A DNA stretch of 64,000 nt, from positions 1,116,001 through 1,180,000 of the forward strand of contig CAVVJF010000009.1 in the NCBI GenBank assembly GCA_963748485.1, given 5' to 3'. The DNA is from DASRWT01 sp963748485 (lineage in GTDB: Bacteria > Methylomirabilota > Methylomirabilia > Rokubacteriales > CSP1-6). The notes under the pieces were generated by a model that was not told where the DNA came from, made no database searches, and saw nothing but the letters and a program-made list of their open reading frames with translations. Shown piece by piece: positions 35,444 through 44,779 of this stretch (positions within the stretch are counted from its first letter, which is position 1; each line of letters starts with the position of its first letter). Position numbers and translations under genes: made by a program.

Positions 35444-36673
35444 TCAGGGCCCGTCGAGGCGCCCGAGTGCCGCGACCGCCTCCTCCAGCAGCGCGCGGCC
35501 CCGATCGAGCACGGCGCGTCGCCACGCGTCGTCATCGGGCGAGAACGCCTCTCGCAGCACGCGTTTGGTGAGGTGGCGGAGGTCGGGATGCCCGAGGCCA
35601 CCGGCGCCGTGGTGATGCCAGCGATTCTCCTCGCGAAGGGCGCGCACGACGTGGAGGGGACTGTACGTGCCGAACTCCTGCGCGACGAAGTGCACCGACG
35701 CGCGCGCGAACACCCGCGCCAGCATCCACTCGTAGCCACCGCGCACGCGGTAGGCGGCGCTCGAATCCGGGTCGGCGAGGGTGACGCGATTGCCGAAGAC
35801 GCGGCGGGCCGCCTCGTACTCCGCCTGCTCGGCCAGGAGCAGGTCCTCGCCGTACTCCCCCACACCGGTGTGCACGTCGATGGCGATCACGTGCCCCGCG
35901 GCGGCGAGACGCTCGCGCAGGAACGCCTCGTACCGCGCGGGCCCCTGCTGGAGCCGCTTTCCGCCGAAGAAGAGCCCGCGCGGGTACTCGTACTGTCCGC
36001 CCGCCACCGACTGCTTCAGCGTGGTCATACCGTGGCGCGCGACCTGCCAGGCCGCTCGAGCGTAGAAGAAATCCCAGGTCGGCGGACCGGATGGATTCAG
36101 AAGAGGGTCCAGCGCGCCGTACCCGGCGGGCGCTCCCACGTAGCCTTCGCCGGGAGCGAGAAAGTTGCGATTGAGGTCCACGTTGTCCTCGTTCACCCGC
36201 CGCAGCCACGCGCCGCCGTAGGGATTGAGGAGGTGGACCAGCACGACAGCGTCGTGCGCCGCGAGGCGCGGAACGGCGTCGAGGAATCGGAGCTGGATGG
36301 CGGAGCCCGCGAACCCTTCGACGCCATGGATACCCGACGAGTGCAGCAGCACGCGGCGAGGACGCTCGGGGCCGAACCATCCGATGTCGATGGTGAGCGT
36401 CGCCCCGTCAGGACCGCGCGCGTCGATGGCGAGCGCCTCGAGCCGGCCCTCCGCGGCTCCGACCTTGTCGCGGAACCGCGTCCGCGCGCTGACATCGTCC
36501 GCAGAGAAATACGGCGCGCTGGCGTCGGACATCGGCATTCCGCTCGTCCAGCCGGGCGGCACACCCGCCACCGCGAGGAAGCCCGCCGCGGCCGCCACCC
36601 CCAGCAGCACCACGAGCCCGAGCAGGGCGTAGGCGGGGTGCCGGCGAGACAGCCGGAGAAGCCGACGGGTCAC
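35444..36673 (-). CDS. DUF2817 M14-like zinc carboxypeptidase-fold protein
   Basis: A 409-aa protein with an N-terminal membrane anchor or signal (AYALLGLVVLLGVAAAAGFL). The M14-like zinc signature is plain: HSSGIHGVEGFAGS (HxxE), VDLNRNF and AIDVHTGVGEYG (distal His). A late Glu in FVAQEFGTY fits the general base. DUF2817 members are putative amidases or peptidases; the substrate is unknown. It precedes the TauE-type exporter. Confidence 0.85.
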   Translation of the reverse strand: MTRRLLRLSRRHPAYALLGLVVLLGVAAAAGFLAVAGVPPGWTSGMPMSDASAPYFSADDVSARTRFRDKVGAAEGRLEALAIDARGPDGATLTIDIGWFGPERPRRVLLHSSGIHGVEGFAGSAIQLRFLDAVPRLAAHDAVVLVHLLNPYGGAWLRRVNEDNVDLNRNFLAPGEGYVGAPAGYGALDPLLNPSGPPTWDFFYARAAWQVARHGMTTLKQSVAGGQYEYPRGLFFGGKRLQQGPARYEAFLRERLAAAGHVIAIDVHTGVGEYGEDLLLAEQAEYEAARRVFGNRVTLADPDSSAAYRVRGGYEWMLARVFARASVHFVAQEFGTYSPLHVVRALREENRWHHHGAGGLGHPDLRHLTKRVLREAFSPDDDAWRRAVLDRGRALLEEAVAALGRLDGP

Positions 36674-36688
36674 CGAGCCATCGGCGCG

Positions 36689-37627
36689 CTATCGCGCGAG
36701 ACGCACCATCCGGAGCTCGCTCTGCACGAGATCGGGCACGACCACCAGGAAGCCACCGGCCTCAGGCACCACGCAGAAGTCCGCCGGGCCCTTGAAGCCC
36801 TTGGCCAGCGTCTCCGTCCCCTTCGCGCTCCAGTGGATAAGGGATCCCGAGTTCCATTCGGTGATCAGCAGGCTCCCGTCGTCCATCCGATAGATGCCGT
36901 CGAGACGGCCGAGGTTCGGGGCCACGGTCGTCACCTCGCCCGCGGCGCTTACGGAGTAGATGCCCCGCGGCTGATCGGGCGCCAGGAAGCCGACGACCAG
37001 GAGCGAGCCGTCGCGCCCCGGGTACACGCCGTTGGGGTTCATCGCCTTGCCCTGCACGGCGCGCGTGATCTTGGGCGCGGCGGTCGTCTCCAGGAAGTCG
37101 GCCGGCTCCACCCGGAACACCTGGTCGGTGCGATTGTCGCTCACGTAGAGCACGCCCCCGCCTACGGCCAGGTCATTGGCGAACTGGGCGCCGGGGAGCG
37201 CCAGCTTCTTGCCGCGCCGGGTCGTCAAATCGAACACCCACACGACGTCGATGTCGGTGACCCAGAGTCGGTTCCCCTGCACCCAGATTCCCTTGGGCTT
37301 GTTGAGCGGCTCCCCGCCGGGCGCGGGCAGGAACTGCCGGTCGAGGATCTGGCCCGTGAGGGACACCCGGCTAATCCGCCCCTTGCCGTCCTTCTCCAGC
37401 GGCTTGAGCTCGGAGCCGAACTCGCTCACATAGAGCACCTTGCCGCGCGGGTCATAGGCGACCGATTCGGGGAACGTGAAGCCCTTGGCGGTCTCGTCTG
37501 TCACGACCCGCAGCGGCTTCACGTCCGGCATCGTGCCGGACGTGGTCCCCGCGCAGCCGGAGACGATCACCGCGAGCGAGGCCACCAGCGCCCATGCGAC
37601 CGCGAGTCCTCGTGTCATGATCCTCAC
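36689..37627 (-). CDS. Beta-propeller lipoprotein (SMP-30/NHL-like)
   Basis: A 312-aa lipoprotein with lipobox VSGC (Cys at about residue 25). Repeating blades follow: FTFPESVAYDPRGKVLYVSE, PLNKPKGIWVQGNRLWVTD, QFANDLAVGGGVLYVSDN and NLGRLDGIYRMDDGSLLITE. The regular VxxDxxGxLYVS pattern indicates a six-bladed propeller as in SMP-30/gluconolactonase and NHL proteins. No catalytic residues can be assigned from the sequence alone. It would sit on the periplasmic side of a membrane. Confidence 0.82.
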   Translation of the reverse strand: MRIMTRGLAVAWALVASLAVIVSGCAGTTSGTMPDVKPLRVVTDETAKGFTFPESVAYDPRGKVLYVSEFGSELKPLEKDGKGRISRVSLTGQILDRQFLPAPGGEPLNKPKGIWVQGNRLWVTDIDVVWVFDLTTRRGKKLALPGAQFANDLAVGGGVLYVSDNRTDQVFRVEPADFLETTAAPKITRAVQGKAMNPNGVYPGRDGSLLVVGFLAPDQPRGIYSVSAAGEVTTVAPNLGRLDGIYRMDDGSLLITEWNSGSLIHWSAKGTETLAKGFKGPADFCVVPEAGGFLVVVPDLVQSELRMVRLAR

Positions 37628-37705
37628 CTCTTTCGCCGGAGTGTGCCGACCGTCAGCACTCTACCACCGTCCCGCCCGAGCGAGACGGTCCCCGGACGGG
37701 CGCGC

Positions 37706-38149
37706 CTAGGCGGACGCCGCCACGTCGATGAGGGCGAGGCCCGATTCCGGGTCGCTCTTGCGCCGCAGGTGGCGGGGCGACTCGTTGAGGATCAGCTCCA
37801 GGGTGGGCCACACCCGCGCGTCCATCAGATGGCCCCCGTGGGCCGTGCCGTCCGACCTGCCAACGACCACGTGCGCGTGCACCTTCGGCTCTCCGCCGTC
37901 GAGCGCGATGTCGCCCAGCAGCGACAGCACCTCGACCTGCTCGTGCAGGGGAATCTTGCGGTACTGCTTCGCGGCGGCGTCGAAGTACCCGAGCGTCACG
38001 TCGCGAAAGGCGCCGATGCCGGTGAAGTGTGCGGCGGAGATCGTCCGCTCCTTCGCGAACGCCGTCAGCACGCCGATCACCTCGTCGCCCTTGTCGAAGA
38101 TGAGGGCGAACGTCTTGTCGCTGCCTTCCTGGAGCACCTTGGCTTGCAT
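37706..38149 (-). CDS. PPC-domain (DUF296) protein
   Basis: A 147-aa single-domain protein of the plants-and-prokaryotes-conserved fold: TFALIFDKGDEVIGVLTAFA, AAHFTGIGAFRDVTLGYFD, and the His motif KVHAHVVVGRSDGTAHGGHL. Prokaryotic members are trimers that may bind metal; some have AT-hook DNA-binding relatives in plants. No hook is present here. Confidence 0.88.
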   Translation of the reverse strand: MQAKVLQEGSDKTFALIFDKGDEVIGVLTAFAKERTISAAHFTGIGAFRDVTLGYFDAAAKQYRKIPLHEQVEVLSLLGDIALDGGEPKVHAHVVVGRSDGTAHGGHLMDARVWPTLELILNESPRHLRRKSDPESGLALIDVAASA

Positions 38150-38313
38150 GGCGTACCCTCCCGCCGTGCTGGCGCTGCAAGCGCGGTGCCGCCACGGGAC
38201 GAGCGCCCGGGCGCGTCCCGGCCGCCATCGACGGCACGGCTCGGGTAAGGACCACCCGGCAATCCTTACCGCGCGTGCTTGACCGCGCGCCGGGAGGTGG
38301 CGGAGGATGTCGC

Positions 38314-39324
38314 ATGCGCCGTGCGCGAGCGACGGAACAGGGGGCGCCGGACGCCACGGCGCCGGGGTCCATGCCCGCCCCCAGCGCGTGGCTCCTCTCC
38401 CCGGGAGCGGACTTCTGGATCGCCTCGGCGGGCGCCGGCGCTCTCCTCTTCGTGCTCGCGCTCGTGCTTCTCTGGCATGGCGATCGGGAGCTGAGCACGG
38501 CGGACGTGCTCCTGGGCGAGCTCCACCTCGGCGCCACCTATGCGGCCGTCGTCCGGCGGCGACTGTGGCGCCGGATGCCGTTCGACGTGCTCGTGATGCC
38601 GCTCGCCATCGTTGGCGCCACCTATCTCCTGGTGCTGGACGAGCGATCGCTCCTCGTCACGACGGCGGTGCTCTACCTCGGCGCCTGGCATCGCGGCCGG
38701 CAGAGCCTGGGCATCGCACGACACTATCAGCGCCACGCCGGCGGGCCGGTGTCGTCCGCGCATCGCTGGCTGCTGCAGGCGGCCTTCTACCTGCCGATGG
38801 TGGCGGCGGTCGCCTACTACACGAGCACCGCGCCGACGCACGAGGGCGAGCCGTTCCACGGGCTGTCGCTCGGCCCCGAGATCCTGTGGGGGCTCGCGGC
38901 GGCGGCGGGGGGCGGCGTGATCGCCTACCTCGGCTGGACGACCGGCCGGGCGGGCGTCCACCCCGCCGAGCGGTGGCTGGTCCTGGCCAATGGGCTGGGC
39001 TTCGGCAGCGCCTACGCGCTCGGAGCCTGGACCGCGTCCTTCGTGCTCGTGCTCGCCATCCACCACGAGGTGCAGTACCTCTACTTCACCTATGCGCTCG
39101 CGCGACGGGGCGAGAAAACAGGCGGCCGAGGCGGAGTCGCCCGGGAGGCGCGGCGGCTCGCGCGGTTCGCGCTGTGGCCGGCCATCGGGCTCGCGTCCTG
39201 GGCCCTCTGCACCTGGTCCGCGCTCGAATTGCTCGAGCCGTTCCTGACCGCGGGCCTGCTCGGCCACTACTGGCTGGACGGCCGCATCTGGACGGCGCGC
39301 GCCCGGCGTCTGGAAGCGCGGTGA
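38314..39324 (+). CDS. Multi-pass membrane protein, unrecognised
   Basis: A 336-aa protein with about eight hydrophobic helices. Conserved-looking histidines lie in GELHLGATYAAV, YLGAWHRGRQSLGIARHYQR, AIHHEVQYLYFTYAL and LLGHYWLDGRIW, several at helix borders. Membrane-embedded diiron desaturase/oxygenase-like enzymes have such His clusters, but no family can be named. The ATG at 38314 follows GGAGG at 7 nt, preferred to one at 38275. Confidence 0.7.
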   Translation: MRRARATEQGAPDATAPGSMPAPSAWLLSPGADFWIASAGAGALLFVLALVLLWHGDRELSTADVLLGELHLGATYAAVVRRRLWRRMPFDVLVMPLAIVGATYLLVLDERSLLVTTAVLYLGAWHRGRQSLGIARHYQRHAGGPVSSAHRWLLQAAFYLPMVAAVAYYTSTAPTHEGEPFHGLSLGPEILWGLAAAAGGGVIAYLGWTTGRAGVHPAERWLVLANGLGFGSAYALGAWTASFVLVLAIHHEVQYLYFTYALARRGEKTGGRGGVAREARRLARFALWPAIGLASWALCTWSALELLEPFLTAGLLGHYWLDGRIWTARARRLEAR

Positions 39325-39328
39325 GGCG

Positions 39329-40333
39329 CTAGAGACTCAGCAGGGCCTCGACGTTCCGCCAGAGGATCCGCTCCTTTTCCTCGACGGTGATGGTGGCGAG
39401 CCCCTCGACCCACGCCACCGGCGAGGGATGCCAGGGCACGAAGGGCCAGTCGCTGCCGAGCACCACGCGGTCCGCCCCCACCTGATCGAGCAAGAAGCGC
39501 AGCGCTTCCTCGCTGCCCACCACGCTGTCGTAGTAGAGCCGGCGCTGATAGGCGCTGGGCGGCTGGGGAATCCGCTGGGGCCCCTCGAAGCGTGTCTGCC
39601 AGGCGCGATCCAGCCGGCCCATCGCGTAGCACGCGGGGCCCCCGCCGTGGGCCACGCAGACCTTCAGCCGCGGGCACGCCTCGAGCACGCCGCCGAAGAT
39701 CAGGACGGCCACGACAATCGCGTCCTCCACGATGACGCCCAGGCCGTTGTTGAGCCGGTAGCGGGGCGCGCGCTCCACCATGAAGTTGTGGAAAGGCTGC
39801 GGGTGATAGAAGAGCACCGCCTCCATCGCCTCCGCCGCCTTGAAGAAGGGCTGGAACTTGGGCTCGTCCCAGTTCTCGCCGTTCACCGCCGTGTCCAGCT
39901 CGGCACCCTTGAGCCCGAGCACGCTCACGGCGCGCTCCAGCTCGGCGATGGCGGCGCCCACGTCCTGCATGGGCAGGGTGGCGAGGCCCGCGAACCGCCG
40001 CGGCCACTGGCGGACCATGGCGGCGATCTCGTCGTTGACGTCCCGGGCCAGGGCCAGCCCTCTCGCGGCATCCAGGTGATAGCCGAAGAGCGGGGTGTGG
40101 ATGGAGATCACCTGGACGTCCACCTTCTGCGCGTCCATGTCCCGGAGCCGCTCTTCCGGCGTGAACCGCACCATGGGCGACACGAAGCCGTGCCGCTTGC
40201 CGCCGCCCACGACGACGCCGACCCCGTCGTCGGGCTCGTGCCGGAACCCGTGCCAGTCCTTGCCGGCGTCCGCGGCGCGCCAGAGCGACTGCGGCACCAG
40301 GTGCGCGTGGATATCGATGCTGCGCGGCGGCAC
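39329..40333 (-). CDS. ACMSD-like amidohydrolase/decarboxylase
   Basis: A 334-aa TIM-barrel metal enzyme of the amidohydrolase-2 (aminocarboxymuconate-semialdehyde decarboxylase) family. Zinc ligands: HxH at residues 9-11 (SIDIHAHLVP), a His in AVLFYHPQPFH, one in LKVCVAHGGGPACY, and Asp in VVLGSDWPFVPW. The GTG at 40333 shares its first base with the stop of the binding-protein gene (TAGTG). The pair suggests uptake and degradation of an aromatic or amino-acid-derived acid; that is positional inference. Confidence 0.88.
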   Translation of the reverse strand: MPPRSIDIHAHLVPQSLWRAADAGKDWHGFRHEPDDGVGVVVGGGKRHGFVSPMVRFTPEERLRDMDAQKVDVQVISIHTPLFGYHLDAARGLALARDVNDEIAAMVRQWPRRFAGLATLPMQDVGAAIAELERAVSVLGLKGAELDTAVNGENWDEPKFQPFFKAAEAMEAVLFYHPQPFHNFMVERAPRYRLNNGLGVIVEDAIVVAVLIFGGVLEACPRLKVCVAHGGGPACYAMGRLDRAWQTRFEGPQRIPQPPSAYQRRLYYDSVVGSEEALRFLLDQVGADRVVLGSDWPFVPWHPSPVAWVEGLATITVEEKERILWRNVEALLSL

Positions 40334-41202
40334 TAGTCGGGGAAGCTGTGCAGGAGATACATGGCCCGCAGGGCCGTGCCCGGCGTCCCCATGTCCCCGA
40401 ACCACTTCCGGTAGATCTCCGCGATGTCGCCGGAGCGATACAGTGTGGAGAGCGTGCGGTTGGCGACGAACCGGAACGCCGAGTCGCCTCGGCGGACCAT
40501 GAAGCCGTGGGGCTCGTACGAGAAGAGCTCGTCCGCCAGCGCGTAGCGCTCGGGCTTTGCCGCCCGGCGCCCCACGCCGATGAGGATGGTCCGGTCCGAG
40601 GCATAGGCGTCCGCCGCGCCGCTCTCGAGCGCGGCGAGCCCCTCCTCGTGGGTCTTTACCGGCACGATCGTGGCCTCGGTGCGCGCCCGCTGCAGGGACC
40701 CCTCGAGGGCGGGTGCGGTCGTCGTGCCGGGAATGACGGCGACGCGCTTGCCGCGCAGGTCGGGGATCGTGCGGATCCCCAGGCCGTCCACCACGAGGAG
40801 GCCGCCGCCATCCACGAAGGTCATGTGGGTGAAGTCCACCTGCTCCTGGCGGGACAGGCTCATCGTGGTCGAGCCGCACTCGATGTCGACGGTGCCCTTG
40901 GTGACCGCCTCGAGCCGCGTCGCCGCCGTGACCGGCACGAAGCGCAGGTTCAGACGGGGGAGACCGAGGCTCTTCTCGACCGCCGCGGCGATGCGGCGGC
41001 AGAGGTCCACGGAGTATCCGTCCGGTTGGCCCTGCTCGTTCTTGAACGAGAACGGCCGCGCGGTCTCCCGGTAGCCGATCGTCAGAGTGCCCGACTTCTT
41101 GATTCGCTCGAGGGTCCCGTCCTGCGCGTGAGCAGGGAGCACCATGGCGAGGGTCAGCACCAGACCGAAGACCACCGCCGCTTTCACCAGATCGTTGCGC
41201 AT
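40333..41202 (-). CDS. Amino acid-type ABC substrate-binding protein (SBP family 3)
   Basis: A 289-aa periplasmic receptor of the GltI/HisJ kind. The signal peptide ends at PAHAQ; the mature part begins RIKKSGTLTIGYRETARPF and contains GYSVDLCRRIAAAV, GTVDIECGSTTMSLSRQEQV (ligand loop) and DLRGKRVAVIPGTTT. The ATG at 41202 has GGGAGG at 5 nt. The gene is divergent from the MFS transporter gene; the 41203-41370 gap shows no further gene. No cognate permease nearby. Confidence 0.9.
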   Translation of the reverse strand: MRNDLVKAAVVFGLVLTLAMVLPAHAQDGTLERIKKSGTLTIGYRETARPFSFKNEQGQPDGYSVDLCRRIAAAVEKSLGLPRLNLRFVPVTAATRLEAVTKGTVDIECGSTTMSLSRQEQVDFTHMTFVDGGGLLVVDGLGIRTIPDLRGKRVAVIPGTTTAPALEGSLQRARTEATIVPVKTHEEGLAALESGAADAYASDRTILIGVGRRAAKPERYALADELFSYEPHGFMVRRGDSAFRFVANRTLSTLYRSGDIAEIYRKWFGDMGTPGTALRAMYLLHSFPD

Positions 41203-41370
41203 GCCTGCCTCCCTTGGAGTGAACGCCGCACCGCGCGCGCCGAGCCGCCTCACGCGCGGCCCGACTATATCACCGACGAGGGCGGTCCCGGTTCCAATGC
41301 GTCTCGGAACGACGAGGGAATTGGCTGAGCACAAACCTTTACGCATCCCCGATACTGGACTTCGCCCCAT

Positions 41371-42621
41371 ATGGTCGAGCCCGCCGAGGATGTCGGGAGC
41401 ATCGCACGTGGGGAACCGGAGTCCGCGTATGCGTGGACCCGGCTCGCCGCCGCGCTGCTGCTCTCGGGAATCGGCGGGGTGGGGATGTGGTCGGTGATCG
41501 TGGCCCTGCCGGCGATCGAAGCAGAGTTCGGGGTCGCGCGCTCCGCGGCGTCGCTCCCCTACACCGTGACCATGATCTGCTTCGGGCTGGGGGGCATCGT
41601 GATGGGGCGCCTGTCCGATCGCCTCGGCATCATGGTCCCCGTCGCGGGCGGAGCCGTCTTCCTCGGGGTCGGCTATGCGCTGGCCAGCCAGGCGACGAGC
41701 CTCTGGCAGTTCGTGCTCGCGCAGGGCTTGCTGGTGGGCATCGCCGGCTCGGCCACCTTCGCCCCGATCATCGCCGACACGTCGCTCTGGTTCACCCGTC
41801 ATCGCGGCATGGCGGTGGCCATCATCGCGAGCGGCAGCTACCTCGCGGGCACCGTGTGGCCGCCGGTGGTGCAGCACTTCATCCAGAGCGCGGGCTGGCG
41901 GCGCACGCATCTCGGCATCGCCGTGTTCTGCGTGGTGACGATGCTGCCCCTCGCGCTCGCCCTGCGGCGGCGGTCGCCGCTGGTCGCGTTCTCGTCCGGG
42001 ACGCGGCATCTCGCGGCCCGAGCCTCGCAGCCTCTCGGCATGTCGCCGGGGGCGCTCCAGACGGTGCTGATCATCGCCGGCCTCAGCTGCTGCGTCGCGA
42101 TGTCGATGCCCCAGGTCCACATCGTGGCGTACTGCGCCGACCTGGGCCACGGCGCGGCGCGGGGCGCGCAGATGCTGTCGCTGATGCTGGGCTTCGGCAT
42201 CGTGAGCCGCCTCGCCTCGGGCTGGATCTGCGACCAGATCGGCGGCCGGCGCACGCTGCTCCTGAGCTCGAGCCTCCAGGCGCTGGCGCTCGCCCTCTTC
42301 CTGCCCTTCGACAACCTCCCCGCCCTCTACACGCTGTCCGCGCTGTTCGGGCTGGTGCAGGGCGGGCTCGTCCCCTCCTATGCCGTGATCGTGCGCGAGT
42401 TCTTCCCGCCCGAGGAGGCCGGCGTGCGCGTCGCCACCGTGATCATGGCCACCGTGTTCGGCATGGCGCTGGGCGGCTGGATGTCGGGCGTGATCTACGA
42501 CCTCACGGGCTCGTATCACACCGCGTTCGTCAACGGCATCCTGTGGAACCTGCTGAACGTCGGCATCGCGGTGGGCCTGCTCCGGCGCCCCGGCCGGCCG
42601 CTCGAGCAGGCCTGGCGCTAG
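41371..42621 (+). CDS. Major facilitator superfamily transporter
   Basis: A 416-aa protein with 12 transmembrane helices. The MFS loop 2-3 signature reads GRLSDRLGIM, and SGWICDQIGGRRT is its counterpart in the second half. It resembles monocarboxylate/oxalate-formate antiporter-type carriers (SLC16-like). It lies 56 bp before carbamate kinase, on the same strand, so it could move the carboxylate product or substrate of that pathway. Confidence 0.88.
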   Translation: MVEPAEDVGSIARGEPESAYAWTRLAAALLLSGIGGVGMWSVIVALPAIEAEFGVARSAASLPYTVTMICFGLGGIVMGRLSDRLGIMVPVAGGAVFLGVGYALASQATSLWQFVLAQGLLVGIAGSATFAPIIADTSLWFTRHRGMAVAIIASGSYLAGTVWPPVVQHFIQSAGWRRTHLGIAVFCVVTMLPLALALRRRSPLVAFSSGTRHLAARASQPLGMSPGALQTVLIIAGLSCCVAMSMPQVHIVAYCADLGHGAARGAQMLSLMLGFGIVSRLASGWICDQIGGRRTLLLSSSLQALALALFLPFDNLPALYTLSALFGLVQGGLVPSYAVIVREFFPPEEAGVRVATVIMATVFGMALGGWMSGVIYDLTGSYHTAFVNGILWNLLNVGIAVGLLRRPGRPLEQAWR

Positions 42622-42677
42622 GGAGCACGCGCGAGTTAATTTGGCGCAGGTCCGGGGTGATGCGAGCATTGAGGGTG

Positions 42678-43652
42678 ATGGCGGCGACGCGGCTCGTGGT
42701 GGCGCTGGGTGGCAATGCGATCCTTCGCTCGAAGACGCTCTCCAGCTACGCGGAGCAGTTCGACAACGTCCGGAGGACCTGCGGCCAGATCGTGACGCTC
42801 ATCGCTGAGGGCTATCAGCCGATCTTCACACACGGAAATGGCCCACAGGTCGGCAATCTCCTGATTCAGAACGAGACGGCGGCGGCCCAAGTGCCCCCGG
42901 TGCCGCTCGATGTGTGCGGCGCGGAAACGCAGGGCCAGATCGGCTACATGATCCAGCAGGCGCTGCGCAACGAGCTCGCCGCTGCCGGGCTCTCCCGTCC
43001 CGTGGTGAGCGTCGTCACCCAGGTGCTCGTCGACGCCGACGATCCGGCCTTCGCGCAGCCGAGCAAGCCCATCGGCCCCTTCCTGCCGCAGGCGGTGGCC
43101 GAGGATCGGATGCGGACGCGGGGCGAGACGTGGGCGCAGATCGACGCGCGCGGCTGGCGCAAGCTCGTGCCCTCCCCCCAGCCGGTGGGCATCGTCGAGC
43201 TCGACGTCATCACCGCCCTCGTGAACGCGGGCGTGGTGGTGATCGCGTGCGGCGGAGGCGGCGTGCCGGTGCGTCGCCGGCCCGACGGCCGCCTCCAGGG
43301 CGTGGAGGCCGTAGTGGACAAGGACGCCGCCGCCGCCCGCCTCGCGCTGGACACGCGCGCGGATGCGCTCTTGATCCTCACCGACGTTCCCGGCGTGGCC
43401 GTGGACTTCGGCAAGCCGACCGAGCGCTTCCTTCGGCGTCTGACGGTGACCGAGCTGGAGGCCCTGCTCGTGCAGGAGCCGTTCTCGGCAGGCAGCATGG
43501 GGCCGAAGGTGCGCGCGGCCTACCGGTTCGTGCACGACGGGGGCGGGCCCGCCACCATCTGCGCCCTCGAGGAGGCGCGTGCCGGGGCGCAGGGCCTCGC
43601 CGGCACCCTGGTGGTGCCGGATGAGGTGGTGCAGCTCTCCTTCCGCGCCTGA
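42678..43652 (+). CDS. arcC: Carbamate kinase
   Basis: The enzyme makes ATP from carbamoyl phosphate and ADP (reversible), releasing carbamate. It has the amino-acid-kinase fold: RLVVALGGNAILR at the start, FTHGNGPQVGNLLIQNE, VVIACGGGGVPV, VDKDAAAARLALDTRADALL, and GSMGPKVRAAYRFV (catalytic Lys). The full length is 324 aa. Start codons at 42660 or 42675 are possible alternatives. No arginine deiminase or ornithine transcarbamylase is nearby. Instead, AllG/AllF homologues lie 4.6 kb on, which points to the AllK-type role in oxamate/allantoin metabolism. Confidence 0.93.
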   Translation: MAATRLVVALGGNAILRSKTLSSYAEQFDNVRRTCGQIVTLIAEGYQPIFTHGNGPQVGNLLIQNETAAAQVPPVPLDVCGAETQGQIGYMIQQALRNELAAAGLSRPVVSVVTQVLVDADDPAFAQPSKPIGPFLPQAVAEDRMRTRGETWAQIDARGWRKLVPSPQPVGIVELDVITALVNAGVVVIACGGGGVPVRRRPDGRLQGVEAVVDKDAAAARLALDTRADALLILTDVPGVAVDFGKPTERFLRRLTVTELEALLVQEPFSAGSMGPKVRAAYRFVHDGGGPATICALEEARAGAQGLAGTLVVPDEVVQLSFRA

Positions 43653-43674
43653 GTGAGGCCTCTCCCGGCGCCCG

Positions 43675-44751
43675 TCAGCGCGGCTGGCCGATCACGCCCT
43701 CCACGAGCCAGTCCATCTTGCGGAGCTCGTCGAGCGAGAAGACCTCGCCGGCTTTGACCCGCGCCGCGCCGTGGTTGTCCTTCAGCGGCCCCCGGAAGGG
43801 GTGAGCGGTCCCGGCGATGAGCTCCTGCCGCCGCGCCTCCACCAGCTTCGCGGCGTCGGCGGGCACCGCCGTCCCGAACGGGGCCAGGGTGAGGTAGTCG
43901 TCGCGGAGCCCGCCCAGGATGTTCTCGCTCTTGAACTTGCCCTCCATGACCTCGCGGGCGAAGCGCGTGTAGAGATTCCCCCACGTGAAGGCGACGCCCG
44001 TGACCCACCCCTTGGGCGCGAACTTGCCGACGCCGAGGTAGTGGAAGCCGACGGAGTACGCGCCGCGCTTCTCGGCGGTCTGCACGACGGTGATCGGCGA
44101 GTCCACGATCACCCCCAGCAGATCGCAGCCCTGGTCCAGCAGCGCGTTGGCCGCGGTCGCTTCCTTGGCGGGATCGAGGAACGTACCGGTGAACACCACG
44201 CGCGTCTCCGCCTGCGGGTTCACGGAGCGGGCGCCGAGCGCGAAGGCGTTGACATTGGCCAGGAAGAAGCTGATGGGGAGCGCGACCACGTAGCCGAGCT
44301 TCCCCGTCTTGGTGGTCTTGCCGGCGGCCATGCCCATGAGGTAGAACGCCTCGGGCGTGCTCGCCCAGTAGGTGGTCATGTTGGCCGTGCGCCGATACCC
44401 GCCGGGGTGGAAGAACTTCACCTCCGGGTACTTCTGGGCGACGCGGAGTGCCGGCTCCAGATAGCCGAAGCTGGCCGGGAATATCATCTGGGCGCCCCGC
44501 TTGATCATGTTCTCCATCACCCGCTCGGCATCCGCCCCTTCCGGCACGTTCTCGACCTGGATGACCTCCACGCCGGGCAGGTTCCGCTTCATCGCCTGCA
44601 CGCCCTCGGCGTGGGCCTGGTTGTAGCCTCCGTCGGTGATCGAACCGAGGTGCACGATCCCCACCGTCAGCTTCGGCTGGGCGAGAGCGGGGCCGGGCAG
44701 GCCGCCCAGCAGCACGGCCACGGTGAGCAGCGCGAGCGCGCGTCGAATCAT
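43675..44751 (-). CDS. BMP-family ABC substrate-binding protein (nucleoside-type)
   Basis: A 358-aa periplasmic receptor of the Bmp/PnrA family. The signal peptide ends near ALAQP. Family landmarks are VGIVHLGSITDGGYNQAHAE, MIKRGAQMIFPASFGYLEPA, GMAAGKTTKTGKLGYVVALP and DLLGVIVDSPITVVQTAEKR. PnrA-type proteins bind purine nucleosides, and related ones bind other purine-like solutes. It is the last gene of the ATPase-permease-permease-receptor operon; gap to the permease gene 28 bp. Confidence 0.92.
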   Translation of the reverse strand: MIRRALALLTVAVLLGGLPGPALAQPKLTVGIVHLGSITDGGYNQAHAEGVQAMKRNLPGVEVIQVENVPEGADAERVMENMIKRGAQMIFPASFGYLEPALRVAQKYPEVKFFHPGGYRRTANMTTYWASTPEAFYLMGMAAGKTTKTGKLGYVVALPISFFLANVNAFALGARSVNPQAETRVVFTGTFLDPAKEATAANALLDQGCDLLGVIVDSPITVVQTAEKRGAYSVGFHYLGVGKFAPKGWVTGVAFTWGNLYTRFAREVMEGKFKSENILGGLRDDYLTLAPFGTAVPADAAKLVEARRQELIAGTAHPFRGPLKDNHGAARVKAGEVFSLDELRKMDWLVEGVIGQPR

Positions 44752-44779
44752 GTCGAGCCTCCTGGAGCTTTCGCTTGAG

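Noticed and set aside
34955..38248. A 1097-codon open frame on the plus strand
   Set aside because: It lies wholly antisense to the TauE, DUF2817, lipoprotein and PPC genes and has low-complexity composition.
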